Assembly: GCA_963741565.1 (NCBI GenBank)
Contig: CAVUIK010000008.1
Coordinates: forward strand, 930,001 to 994,000
Direction: 5' to 3'
Origin: Ga0077555 sp963741565
GTDB taxonomy: Bacteria > Pseudomonadota > Alphaproteobacteria > Rhizobiales > Hyphomicrobiaceae
DNA: 64,000 nucleotides
The position numbers were made by a program, and so were the translations under genes. The notes under the pieces are model-generated. The model was not told the DNA's origin, did not search any database, and was given only the letters and a program-made list of their open reading frames with translations. Positions 32,053-41,105 of this stretch are shown here, piece after piece; position 1 is the stretch's first letter; each line of letters starts with the position of its first letter.

Positions 32053-35000
32053 TCAGTAGATGAGGGCAGGTGCGCCGGAGGCGGACTCGCTTGATGCCGC
32101 GGATCGCGCCCGTTGAAGAGCTTTCTCGCCAACAATGGCGAACAATACGGGCGTGACGACGGCATCAAGCAGCGTTGCGCTGACTAAACCACCGAAGATC
32201 GTCACAGCAACGGGATGCAGGATCTCACGGCCGGGTTCGCCCGCACCGATCAGCAACGGCACGAGGGCGAGGCCTGCGGACAGCGCCGTCATGAGCACTG
32301 GCGTCAGGCGTTCGCGTGAACCGCGCAGGATCAGCGGGCGACCAAAAGCTTCGCCCTCGTGCAGTACGAGATTGGTATAGTGGCTGACTTTGAGAATGCC
32401 GTTGCGGGCGGTGATGCCGGCGAGGGTCACGAAGCCGATCATGCTGGCGACGGACAACGACTGTCCGGCAATCCATAGCGCCGCGACACTGCCGATTAAC
32501 GCGAGGGGGATCGATGCCATGATGACCAGCGTCAGTGGCACGGACTTATAGCGCGTGAACAGGACGAGGAAGATCAGCACGAGTGACATCAAGGCCAGTC
32601 CGGCGATCAGGCGACGCGCGTCTTCTTCAGCTCGAAACGTGCCGTCGAGGCGCACGAGATAGCCCGGTGGTAACGCGACTGAATTTATGCCCGCACGAAT
32701 GTCGGCAATGATGGCAGGCATGTCTCGCGAGCCGTCGCTATTGGCGATGACCGCGATGCGTCGTTGCCCACCTTCGCGCTGAATCTGGTTCGGCCCGGTT
32801 GTCTCTTCGATGCGGGCGAGCAAGCGCAGCGGCACGTGGTGGCCGCCTGCATTGACGAGCAATTGTTGCAGCCCAGCGGTCGTGCGGTCTTTGTCGGACA
32901 GGCGCAGCACGACGTCAAAGCGATAATTTCCTTGAATGATCTGCGAAACCACGCGTCCATTCGATAAGCCTTCCAGAGCCTCAGTGACCGACGCAGCATT
33001 GACGCCGTAGAGCGCGAGCCTTTCGTAGTCGACGATAACTCGAACCTCAGGGATGCGCGTCTGTCGCTCGATTTGCAAATCGGCAAGTCCGGGTATTCCG
33101 GAAAGCCGCTGCCGCAAGCTTTCGGCAACGCCCTGCAGGCGGTCAAGGTCAACGCCGAAGACCTTCACGACGATCGCGGCACGCACGCCGGATTGCAGAT
33201 GATCGAGCCGATGCGAGATAGGCTGTCCGACATTGAACGATACTGGCAGCGCGACAAGGCGAGCACGGATGTCGGCCATCACGTCTTCCTTGCTGCGTTC
33301 AGAGCGTTTCAGATCGACGTCGATTTCCGCGGAATGCACGCCCTCCGCATGTTCGTCGAGTTCCGCACGGCCTGTGCGGCGACCAACGGACACGACTTCC
33401 GGCACTCGCATGATGAGCCGCTCCGCAATGGCGCCGAGGCGATTCGATTCAGCTAGTGATATTCCGGGCGCGACAGTCATGTTGATGGTCAAGGAGCCCT
33501 CGTTGAAGGGCGGCAAGAATGTGCGAGGCAATAGCGACGCAGCATAGACGGCCATCGCAACGCCAAATGCGGCAAGGGCGAGCACAACCCAGGGCGCACC
33601 AAGGGCGCCTGCAACGAGTTCGGTCGTTCCCGCGCTTCAAGTGCCGCACCAGCCACGTATCGGCATGTGTGGCTGGACCTGTGCGCAACAGGAATGATGC
33701 CATGACCGGCGTAACTGTAATCGAGACCAAAAGGCTCGCCAGGATCGCGACAATGTAGGCAACACCGAGCGGCGCAAACAGTCGACCCTCGATACCTGTC
33801 AGCGCGAACAAAGGCACAAACACGAGGGCGACAATAATGGTCGCGTATACGATGCCGGAGCGCACCTCCAGGCTCGCCGTTGCGATGACACGCAGGATCG
33901 GCAGCGGCACGGCCTTTGCCGCATTCTCGCTCAACCGTCTGCCAATGTTCTCGATATCGACCACGGCATCATCAACCAACTCGCCGATAGCGATCGCGAG
34001 ACCGCCGAGCGTCATCGTGTTGATAGTCATGCCGAGGGCCTGGAAGACCAGAACCGTCACCAGGATCGACACTGGAATGGCAGTCAGAGAAATTGCCGTC
34101 GCGCGCCAGTTGGCGAGAAACAGCAGCAGGATCACAGCAACAATGACCGCCGCTTCCACCAGAACCTGCTTTACGTTGGCGATTGCTGCTTCGATGAAAG
34201 TTGCCTGACGAAACTGGATATTGGTCGCGCTGATCCCCGACGGCAGCGACTTTTGCACCTCCGCCAGAGCAGCTTCGACCAACCGTGTGAGCTTCACCGT
34301 GTCTGCACCTGGCTGTTTCTGAATCGACAGGATGACAGCAGGCGCGCCCTGATAGCCCGCGTCTCCGCGCTTCGTGCGTGGCGCGAAATCCACATCGGCA
34401 ATCTGGCGCAAGACGATCGGCTGGCCTTGGCGCACAGCCACAACGAGATTGCGCAAATCCGCAATCCGATCGGTCAAGCCGATGTTGCGGATGAGGAATT
34501 CACGCGCATTCTGGTCGACGAAGCCGCCGCCGGTGTTGGTACCGAATCGACGCAGGACGGCTTCCAGCTGGTCCGTTGTGATTTCGGCCTGCTGCATGAC
34601 TGCGAGATGGGGTGTGACGCGATACTGACGCACCTCGCCACCGATGGGAATGACTTGCGCGACGCCGGATATGGTCAGCAATTGCGGGCGAATGACGAAG
34701 TCGGCGAGCTCGCGCACCTCCATGGCACTCTGGGTCTTGGCCGTCACAGCGACGAGCATGATCTCCCCCATGATCGAGGTCATCGGGCCCATTTGCGGCT
34801 GCACACCTCGCGGTAGCTGCGCCTGAATGACGCTCAGCCGCTCGCCGACCTGCTGGCGGCTGCGGTAGATGTCGGCGCCCCAATCGAACTCGACGTAGAC
34901 GATCGACAAACCAATTCCGGACACCGAACGCACGCGTGTGACGCCGGGCAGGCCCGCGACCGCCAACTCGACCGGGAAGGTGACGAGGCTCTCCACTTCC

Positions 35001-35176
35001 TGCGGCGCCAATCCCTCCGCCTCCGTCAACAATATGACGAGCGGCTTGTTGAGATCGGGGAACACATCCACGGGGACCCGAGGCAGGACACTGGCGCCGT
35101 AAAGCGTCAGCAGGAGCGCGACCGCCAGAACGAACATGCGGTTCTGCAGGCTGCGCGTGACGAAGAAATTGAACAT
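32053..35176 (-). pseudogene. CzcA/CusA-type RND heavy-metal efflux pump, one-base frameshift
   Basis: Inner-membrane trimeric RND pump. The N-terminal part (start ATG 35174-35176) reads MFNFFVTRSLQNRMFVLAVA and carries the TM4 motif IAIGELVDDAVVDIENI. The C-terminal part has the second periplasmic domain and the last membrane helices (ARNGILKVSHYTNLVLHEG). The frames part near a CCC run at 33629-33631 (GGG in the message). Dropping one G joins LVRHLKRG directly to TTELVAGALGAPWVVLALAAFG. The joined length of about 1040 aa is normal for this class. The ATG overlaps the membrane-fusion gene stop by one base. The metal is not deducible. Confidence 0.9.
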
Positions 35177-36663
35177 CAGCGCACCTGATTGACGAGTTCT
35201 GCCGCACTCGTGACGACACGATCGCCGGCCTCGAGACCAGCCTCGACAAGCATGCGCTCACCGTCGACCGCACGGACTTTGACGGCGCGCGGTTGAAAAC
35301 GTTCCGGACCAGTGTGCACCCACACTATGCTGTCGCCTGACGCTGACGTCACGACAGCCGATTTGGGCAGCACCACCCCCGACACACGATCGAGCGTTCG
35401 TGCGAACACCGTCACGGGACTGCCAATGTTGAGGGACGCTGGCGGATCGACGATGGCGAAATGCATAACGATTGAGAGTTGCTGCAGCGCTCGACTGCGG
35501 CCGATGAACAGAAGATTCAACGCGGTCGCGCCAGAGGCAGTCGCCATCGCTTCGGGCGAAAGATTCGGCGTTGTCGGATCGAACATCAGAGCCTCGACCC
35601 ACAGCGATTTCGGATCAACGATCTGGAACAGAATGTCTTGCGGAGAAACTACCTGACCAGGCAGCGCCCTCATGCCGGCGATGACGCCATCGACAGGCGA
35701 CGTCAGTGGCTCGGCGCCGCGTTGGCTCGTCGACAAAGTCGCACGCCGTTCCTTGAGATTTGCCAGTTCGATCTCAATGGTGCGCAGGCGTTCAGGCGAC
35801 AGGGTGCCGTTGCGGACAAGTGGGCGAAACTGATCGACCTTGTTCTGCGCCAGTGCGATCTGTTGATCCAGTTCGCCACCGGTTTGCGCCACGTTGGTGG
35901 CGTCGATCGCCGCATAGGCTGGCGTCACGACGGCAAGCACCTGACCAGCCGCGACAGCCTGTCCAAGCCGAGGCAGAGAACCATCGACGGCAGCAACGCG
36001 GCCAGCAATCGTACTTTGGACCACACCCGATCTGTTTGGGTCCGCGATGATGCGACCAACAAGTGTCAGCGCAGGCTCAATCGTGCGCGACGTCGCGGAC
36101 TCTGTGCGCACGCCGATGAGCCGCTGCGTCACCTTCGGTAAGAACACGCTGCCATCGGAGAGGCGGGAGGGGGTGTCCGCGAGTAAGCGCGGTTTGGCAT
36201 GCACCTTCGGCGGTTCGAGCACGTCGATGGCGGTGATCAGCAGGTCGCTGACCTTGCCCTCGGCAATGGACACAACGAGTTCATGGCGCCCCGGTTTGGC
36301 AAGCTCCGGGGCCGCGACGGCGTAAGCCCCATCCGGCCGGGCGACTGCAGCCCTGTCACTGGTGCCAACCGTGACCGAGACGGTCGCGTTTCGCACGGGT
36401 TCGTTGGTTGCCAGCCGATCGAGCGTGATGACCAGCGATTCACGATCGAGCACCGCGACCAACTGATAAGCCTCTGACATGGCCGTTGCGCGGTTGAGAC
36501 TGGAGATCTCAAGGGCTGAGCGATCCGCCCCGTGATCATGCCCGCCGTGCGCCAGGACACAGGAGGTGGCTGCGCGAAGCACAAGAATGCAAGCCGCCAC
36601 AATCAGTGGCACGCGTCCGATGAGCGAGCGCGAACGCGCATCGCCGGAAATTTGAAAAATCAT
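35176..36663 (-). CDS. RND efflux periplasmic adaptor (membrane-fusion) protein
   Basis: 495 aa. It has an N-terminal signal/anchor, then a His-rich HGGHDHGAD stretch just after it, a feature of metal-efflux adaptors. A beta domain precedes the HlyD core (VVQSTIAGRVAAVDGSLPRLG with lipoyl-like halves, helical hairpin about residues 265-320). The C-terminal part is the membrane-proximal domain (RFQPRAVKVRAVDGERMLVEAG). CusB/CzcB-like by architecture. It is translationally coupled to the pump gene (TGATG). No outer-membrane factor gene was found beside it. Confidence 0.92.
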   Translation of the reverse strand: MIFQISGDARSRSLIGRVPLIVAACILVLRAATSCVLAHGGHDHGADRSALEISSLNRATAMSEAYQLVAVLDRESLVITLDRLATNEPVRNATVSVTVGTSDRAAVARPDGAYAVAAPELAKPGRHELVVSIAEGKVSDLLITAIDVLEPPKVHAKPRLLADTPSRLSDGSVFLPKVTQRLIGVRTESATSRTIEPALTLVGRIIADPNRSGVVQSTIAGRVAAVDGSLPRLGQAVAAGQVLAVVTPAYAAIDATNVAQTGGELDQQIALAQNKVDQFRPLVRNGTLSPERLRTIEIELANLKERRATLSTSQRGAEPLTSPVDGVIAGMRALPGQVVSPQDILFQIVDPKSLWVEALMFDPTTPNLSPEAMATASGATALNLLFIGRSRALQQLSIVMHFAIVDPPASLNIGSPVTVFARTLDRVSGVVLPKSAVVTSASGDSIVWVHTGPERFQPRAVKVRAVDGERMLVEAGLEAGDRVVTSAAELVNQVR

Positions 36664-36714
36664 GACAATCCACTTCTGCTGCTGATGATGATCGGCGCTG
36701 CGATGCGCGCGGCT

Positions 36715-37230
36715 TCAAGCAGGCAGGTGCGGATTGGGGGGACGCGGAAGCGGTGCAACCTCTACGTCATGAAGGCCGGAGCTATTCGTCGGGGTAGGCG
36801 CGACCTTATCTGGCCGAGTAAACTGTTGATCCGACAGTGGCGCTAAAACAGCGCCGCAGCAGGAAACGGACGCGCACGATCCACACGTGCCGCCACAGGA
36901 ACAGGAAGCTTTCGACTTCCAGCCAGTGGCGTCAGCCGTCGTAGCACTCGCTGTCGCGTCGACCGGAGTTTCCGCAACTTGGGCGCAAAGTGCAGAACCA
37001 CTGAAGGCGTCTCGTGCTCGCGCAGCAATGATCGAGGCTGGGATCACCTCTGCGATGGAGGTCACGGCTTGTGGACTGACCGCATCCTGCACGGCAGCGC
37101 CATGGCGATGTCCCGGATGCGACAGAGCCGCGCCTGCAGACACGAAGGCAAGTGCAAACCAAACGCAGACAAGCCGGCCTGCAACCACAAGCCAGCGAGA
37201 CGTGCACCACGGACTTGTCAAAATCACCAT
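36715..37230 (-). CDS. secreted cysteine-rich protein, putative metal binder
   Basis: 171 aa from the ATG at 37228-37230. The signal or anchor helix (about residues 13-35) is followed by SHPGHRHG. A cysteine cluster at residues 110-126, CSCGGTCGSCASVSCCG, holds six Cys in 16 residues. The Pro-rich tail has no predicted structure. I know no named family for it. First in the apparent operon with the adaptor and RND pump, it could capture metal in the periplasm, an inference. An upstream extension to 37431 is open but random-looking. Confidence 0.65.
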   Translation of the reverse strand: MVILTSPWCTSRWLVVAGRLVCVWFALAFVSAGAALSHPGHRHGAAVQDAVSPQAVTSIAEVIPASIIAARARDAFSGSALCAQVAETPVDATASATTADATGWKSKASCSCGGTCGSCASVSCCGAVLAPLSDQQFTRPDKVAPTPTNSSGLHDVEVAPLPRPPNPHLPA

Positions 37231-37279
37231 CTTGCCAGAATGCTCCTCGCAACGCACTGTAGTCGCATCACGGTCAGGA

Positions 37280-37474
37280 TCAAGAGTTTGCAGCGACGCA
37301 CCGTAAACCATCGCTGTACGCGACGACGTACACCTCCTGAGTGTTCGGTCCGACAATTCCACCTGTCCAGACGTCCGGATTCGGTGAAATCTGGTAAAGT
37401 CGCTGCGCGGCATCCCCCAGATCGCGGTCACTTTGGGCGAGGGTCGGCAACCAGCTGAGACGCGTTCGGTTCAT
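37280..37474 (-). CDS. possible small unannotated gene
   Basis: 64 aa from an ATG at 37472-37474 (MNRTRLSWLPTLAQSDRDLG; later DVWTGGIVGPNTQEVYVVAY). It has mixed codon use and no family I recognise. It occupies the spacer between the Cys-rich gene and the HAD gene, which also needs two promoters. It may be a real short gene, a remnant or chance. Confidence 0.2.
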   Translation of the reverse strand: MNRTRLSWLPTLAQSDRDLGDAAQRLYQISPNPDVWTGGIVGPNTQEVYVVAYSDGLRCVAANS

Positions 37475-37491
37475 AATCTGAGGAACGTACA

Positions 37492-38214
37492 ATGCGCCTG
37501 TCCGACTTCAAGGTTCTAACGTTCGACTGCTACGGGACGCTGATCGACTGGGAAACCGGAATGATCAAGGCGCTAGAACCTTTGACCGCGAAGGTCGCAC
37601 CCAAGCTCACGCGCAATGCCATCCTCGAGGCCCATGCGCGCGCCGAGTCCATGCAACAGCGATTCACGCCAGCGAAAAGCTATCGGGACATTCTGGCGAC
37701 AGTCTACAAGCGTCTGGCCGATGAATGGCGCAGACCGGTGACTTGGGAGGAATGCCAGGCTTATGGCCGCTCGGTCGGTGACTGGCCGGCCTTCCCGGAT
37801 TCAGCCGAGGCGCTGACGTACTTGAAGCAGCACTATAAGCTCGTCATCCTGTCGAACGTCGACAATCTGAGCTTTGCGACCAGCAACCAACGCCTCGCGG
37901 TGGCGTTCGACGCCATCTACGCTGCCGAGGACATCGGTACCTACAAGCCGGACCTGCGGAACTTTGAGTACATGCTGGACAATCTGGCGCGCCTCGGCGT
38001 GAAAAAGAGCGAGATACTGCATACGGCCGAGAGCATGTTTCACGACCACGCACCGGCCAACAAGTTGGGCCTCGCTTCGGCATGGATCTATCGCCGACAT
38101 GCCGATCAGGGCTTCGGCGCGACCTTGAATCCCGGCGATGTGCCGAGCCATGATTTTCGCTTCAACAGCATGGCCGACCTCGTCCAGGCCCATCGGGCCG
38201 ACACAGACCGCTGA
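37492..38214 (+). CDS. haloacid dehalogenase type II-like HAD hydrolase
   Basis: 240 aa HAD enzyme. Motif I VLTFDCYGTLIDW carries the nucleophile Asp (residue 13). Motif II is VILSNVDN, the Lys motif is in IGTYKPDLRNF, and the final acidic motif is in ESMFHDHAPANKLGL. It groups with L-2-haloacid dehalogenase-type proteins, but the motif II surroundings differ from proven dehalogenases. The true substrate may therefore be a phosphate ester. Start ATG shortly after AGGAA. Confidence 0.9.
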   Translation: MRLSDFKVLTFDCYGTLIDWETGMIKALEPLTAKVAPKLTRNAILEAHARAESMQQRFTPAKSYRDILATVYKRLADEWRRPVTWEECQAYGRSVGDWPAFPDSAEALTYLKQHYKLVILSNVDNLSFATSNQRLAVAFDAIYAAEDIGTYKPDLRNFEYMLDNLARLGVKKSEILHTAESMFHDHAPANKLGLASAWIYRRHADQGFGATLNPGDVPSHDFRFNSMADLVQAHRADTDR

Positions 38215-38684
38215 TCAGTCAAAGGCTTGGCTCGCGAGCGCAAAGCGGGTCGGGCGAGGCTAGCCGTTCCAGCCCTTCCCCTAGTGGCTGGGCCGGCGTG
38301 TGTACCTCCAGGTCGGGTCGCGCCGACCACCCGCCGATCCGTGGCTACGTCACCTGAGACGACGCGGTGATTGACTGCCCCGAAGCCCAGCGGCAAGCTC
38401 AAGACATGATGGACAATCTCCAGCTGGAGACACTGGGTCACGAGGGGCAAGGTCCCACCGCACTCTATAATCGGCGTCTGTTGACTGGGGTTCGGCGGCC
38501 TTAGGATTTCTCCAATCCGTGCGCTGAATTGCATTGAGTCGTCTCGGAGATGGTGATCATTAACTGTGCCACTTTTGTATGGACGACATGTGTTGAACCG
38601 ATGCAATTATCGATATGCTAGGATTGTCGGGCGACTTGGCGGACTTGCGATGACGTTTCAGGTCGATCCAATTGATCAAAGGCG
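38215..38684 (+). other. 470-base gene-free stretch
   Basis: No credible gene, RNA or repeat is seen. Composition is less GC-rich near the right end (AATTATCGATATGC and nearby), as expected for a promoter region of the following gene. It opens the gene-poor zone that ends with the IS remnants. Confidence 0.5.
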
Positions 38685-40277
38685 ATGTCGTTCATGAGGA
38701 TTTGCCTTTTCCTCGATCCTAGCCGCGCATTTCGCTGGCATGATTGGCTGGTGAAGGAGCTGGCGCTGTCGGGCTTGAACGGCGTGACCGTCTGCTTCGC
38801 GGAGCGGTCCCAAAGTTGGCCTCCCGGAATAGAGCTGTCGATGCGCTTGGACCGGCTGCTCAACCGCATTTCGGGGGAGCGCGCCATTGATCGCATCGAG
38901 ACATCGAGCCTGGGCTGTCCACAGACGTCTGATCTCGTGTCTGCCGACATGTTCGATATCCTGCTTGACTGTTCCGGTAGCAGTTTCGAAACGCCGCGGC
39001 CTCGAGCCCAACGCGTCCTTACACTCTTGTTCGATGGTATACCGAGCGAACTTGGTGCGGTGGATGCGCTGCTGGAGTCTCGCGAGATCGTGGTCAGCGT
39101 GCACGACACCGAGGCGCTCAATGCCATCGGGAACGCGCGGCCCGCCACCGAGCGAAAGGCCAGCTTGGTCGAGGTCCTCGATAACATACTGTCGCGAGCC
39201 GTCGAGATGCTCGTTGATCGGGTCGAACGCTCCGCTAACGGAGCTGGAAGTTGCACGACTGCAGACACCAACTTACCAGCGTCGGTTGCGCGCAACTCAG
39301 ATCCATCGTCACGCTTAACCGCCGCTGCGTTCCGCCATCTGTCGCGTTTGGTTGCTGGCAAGATCGGCCGGAAGCTGACGCGTACCGTGACCAAGGGTGG
39401 ACGCTGGGCGCTGGCGGTGCGGCACTGTCCGGGTCCGGGTCTGATCGCAGGTCCCTGGCCCGGGAAGGCTGCGTACCGCGTCGTTCGAGACGACGGTCGA
39501 CGATACTATGCCGATCCTTTCGTCTATCGACATGCCGGAAAGACGTATCTCTTCTGCGAAGAATTTTCGTATTCGACAGGACGTGGGTTGATCTCCGTCT
39601 GCGAAGTGGCAGCAGACGGGACGGTCGGCACACCGTACCCTGTCCTGGAGCGTCCGTATCATCTCTCTTATCCCTTCGTCTTCGAGGACGCGGGGCAGAT
39701 CTGGATGATCCCGGAAGCAGCGGCCAGTGGCGCGGTCGAGCTTTACAGGTGCGCTGAATTTCCTCGGCGATGGGAATTGGAGCACCGTCTCGTCGAAGGC
39801 GTGGCAGGCTGCGATGCCACGCTTCTGAAGCGCGACGGACGGTATTGGATGTTTGTCACGTCGATGCTCTGGCGCAGTACATCCTGGGACAATCTACGCC
39901 TCTACGAGGCTCCGTCACTACACGGGCCTTGGCAACCCCATGCGACGGGTCTGGCATTGATCGATTCTCGTCTCTGCCGTTCGGCTGGAGCGCTCGTGGA
40001 AAAAGACGGCATGTTGCTGCGCCCGACGCAGGATTGCTCCTCGTTTTATGGCGGTGGCATGCTTGTGTCGCGGATCGACCTCCTCAACACAGACGAATAT
40101 TCTCAAACGCCGGTCGCGGAGATCGTGCCTGCCGGCCCATCGGGCATTACTGGGACGCATACGTACAGCAAATCAGGGGACATCGAGGCCGTCGACTTTT
40201 GGGGTGAGGTCGAGGGAGTGACGGATGTGACACTCCTGTGCCGTCCGCTCCCAATTTCGAGATCGGCGGATCAATAG
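38685..40277 (+). CDS. GINT1-like beta-propeller protein
   Basis: 530 aa. The first about 190 residues begin MRICLFLDPSRAFRWHDWLV and resemble a formyltransferase- or glycosyltransferase-like domain. After a low-complexity Ala/Ser linker comes a five-bladed, GH43-like propeller (RYYADPFVYRHAGKTYLFCE, SYPFVFEDAGQIWMIPEAAA, DATLLKRDGRYWMFVTS). The propeller matches the domain named after the N-terminus of plant glucosamine inositolphosphorylceramide transferase 1. Such bacterial proteins are found in polysaccharide islands, so a role in surface glycan synthesis is likely. No other glycan genes lie nearby. Start at 38685 or 38694. Confidence 0.8.
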   Translation: MSFMRICLFLDPSRAFRWHDWLVKELALSGLNGVTVCFAERSQSWPPGIELSMRLDRLLNRISGERAIDRIETSSLGCPQTSDLVSADMFDILLDCSGSSFETPRPRAQRVLTLLFDGIPSELGAVDALLESREIVVSVHDTEALNAIGNARPATERKASLVEVLDNILSRAVEMLVDRVERSANGAGSCTTADTNLPASVARNSDPSSRLTAAAFRHLSRLVAGKIGRKLTRTVTKGGRWALAVRHCPGPGLIAGPWPGKAAYRVVRDDGRRYYADPFVYRHAGKTYLFCEEFSYSTGRGLISVCEVAADGTVGTPYPVLERPYHLSYPFVFEDAGQIWMIPEAAASGAVELYRCAEFPRRWELEHRLVEGVAGCDATLLKRDGRYWMFVTSMLWRSTSWDNLRLYEAPSLHGPWQPHATGLALIDSRLCRSAGALVEKDGMLLRPTQDCSSFYGGGMLVSRIDLLNTDEYSQTPVAEIVPAGPSGITGTHTYSKSGDIEAVDFWGEVEGVTDVTLLCRPLPISRSADQ

Positions 40278-40354
40278 AAAGTTGGCTGAGCCGGTGATGC
40301 GCGCCCGTGACCTCGACGTACAGGACGCGACGTTGCGCAATTCCGTCGTCTTCA

Positions 40355-40516
40355 AGGTCGTTCGCCTACGTTGCCAATTGGACGGGTTTCGTCTGCGTCG
40401 CATTGGTCATCGACACGTTCGCTCGTCGCGTCGTCGGCTGGCGCGTGTCGCGCTCGTCTTCCTCTGGTGAGGACCGGCCTGCTGTGATGTCTGGGTTGGC
40501 GGAGTCGTTGCGCTGA
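40355..40516 (+). mobile_element. IS3-family transposase (OrfB) remnant
   Basis: One frame encodes FAYVANWTGFVCVALVIDTF followed by ARRVVGWRVS. This corresponds to the IS3-group integrase core around the first catalytic Asp (typical form TYVATW.GFVYVA.VIDxFARRIVGWRVS). Upstream and downstream parts of the transposase are missing and a stop follows at 40516. It is clearly a dead fragment. Confidence 0.75.
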
Positions 40517-40569
40517 TCCGAGACAGCGCGGGATGTGGATGTGTCCAGAAGGGCGATTATGGGCAAAAG

Positions 40570-40725
40570 TCCGGAGCGGCGGCGGAAACGAGACGCTGGA
40601 GGTGATCCCGCGCCAGTGGAAGCGGATCCTGCACGTGCGCGAGAAGTTGACGTGCCGGGATTGCAAGTCGATCAATGAGCCGCCGGCGCCGTTCCACGTC
40701 ACGCCCAGAGGCTGGGCAGGGTCCG
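40570..40725 (+). mobile_element. IS66-family transposase remnant (zinc-finger part)
   Basis: The frame reads ETLEVIPRQWKRILHVREKL, then TCRDCKSINEPPAPFHVTPRG, then WAG. This is the conserved DNA-binding segment of the IS66 large transposase (EVIPRQWKVI..VREKFTCRDC..I..PPAPFH). The catalytic DDE part is absent. It is about 60 bases downstream of the IS3 fragment in the same orientation. Confidence 0.8.
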
Positions 40726-40988
40726 CTGGCCTTCGCACGGCTGGTTCGCTGCAACCTGATGCACCACCGGTCGATTTTCGACCTCACACATGACCGACCT
40801 CGAACCTCGAATTCCAACCGGATGACACTGGCCCTTTGCAGAGCCGGACAGCCGTGAGCCAAGCTCCGCCGAGACGTGGGCATCCAAAGAGCAACGCGAA
40901 GTGCTTCGCCTCGCTCGGCGTCGGAGTGACGACTACTGGAGTTTTCCGGTGCGGAGGCCACATCTTGTTTGCGCACCTTCGGCACGAC

Positions 40989-41104
40989 GGGCACCTGAAG
41001 CGCCAAGTTACGGCCCGGCTGCTCCGGTGGGCAGCTGAAGGGCCAAGCAAGAACACTCATCTGAAGGCGCACGCGCCGGATGCGCAGTGGGCATCTGAAG
41101 GCGC
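40989..41104. repeat. degenerate repeats of a CANCTGAAGSSSC motif
   Basis: Four related 15-16-mers occur: GGGCACCTGAAGCGCC (40989), GGGCAGCTGAAGGGCC (41029), CTCATCTGAAGGCGC (about 41057) and GGGCATCTGAAGGCGC (41089), spaced roughly 28-40 bases. Multiple terminal repeats of this kind occur at the ends of some insertion sequences (for example IS21-like). They may be the end of a lost element. Family assignment is inference. Confidence 0.4.
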
Positions 41105-41105
41105 A

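Larger units (their letters stand above)
40278..41105 (+). other. 828-base gene-poor zone with transposon debris
   Basis: No intact gene. It contains an IS3-type transposase fragment, an IS66-type fragment and a run of degenerate repeats, each listed separately. Between them only short overlapping frames occur. The zone separates the GINT1-like gene from the patatin gene and marks an old insertion hotspot. Confidence 0.7.

Noticed and set aside
38106..38606. 166-aa minus-strand frame in the gap before the GINT1-like gene
   Set aside because: It runs over the end of the HAD gene in antisense, with no motif and no ribosome-binding site.
40557..41072. 171-aa minus-strand frame in the IS debris
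   Set aside because: It is opposite the recognisable IS66 fragment, so it is an antisense artefact.
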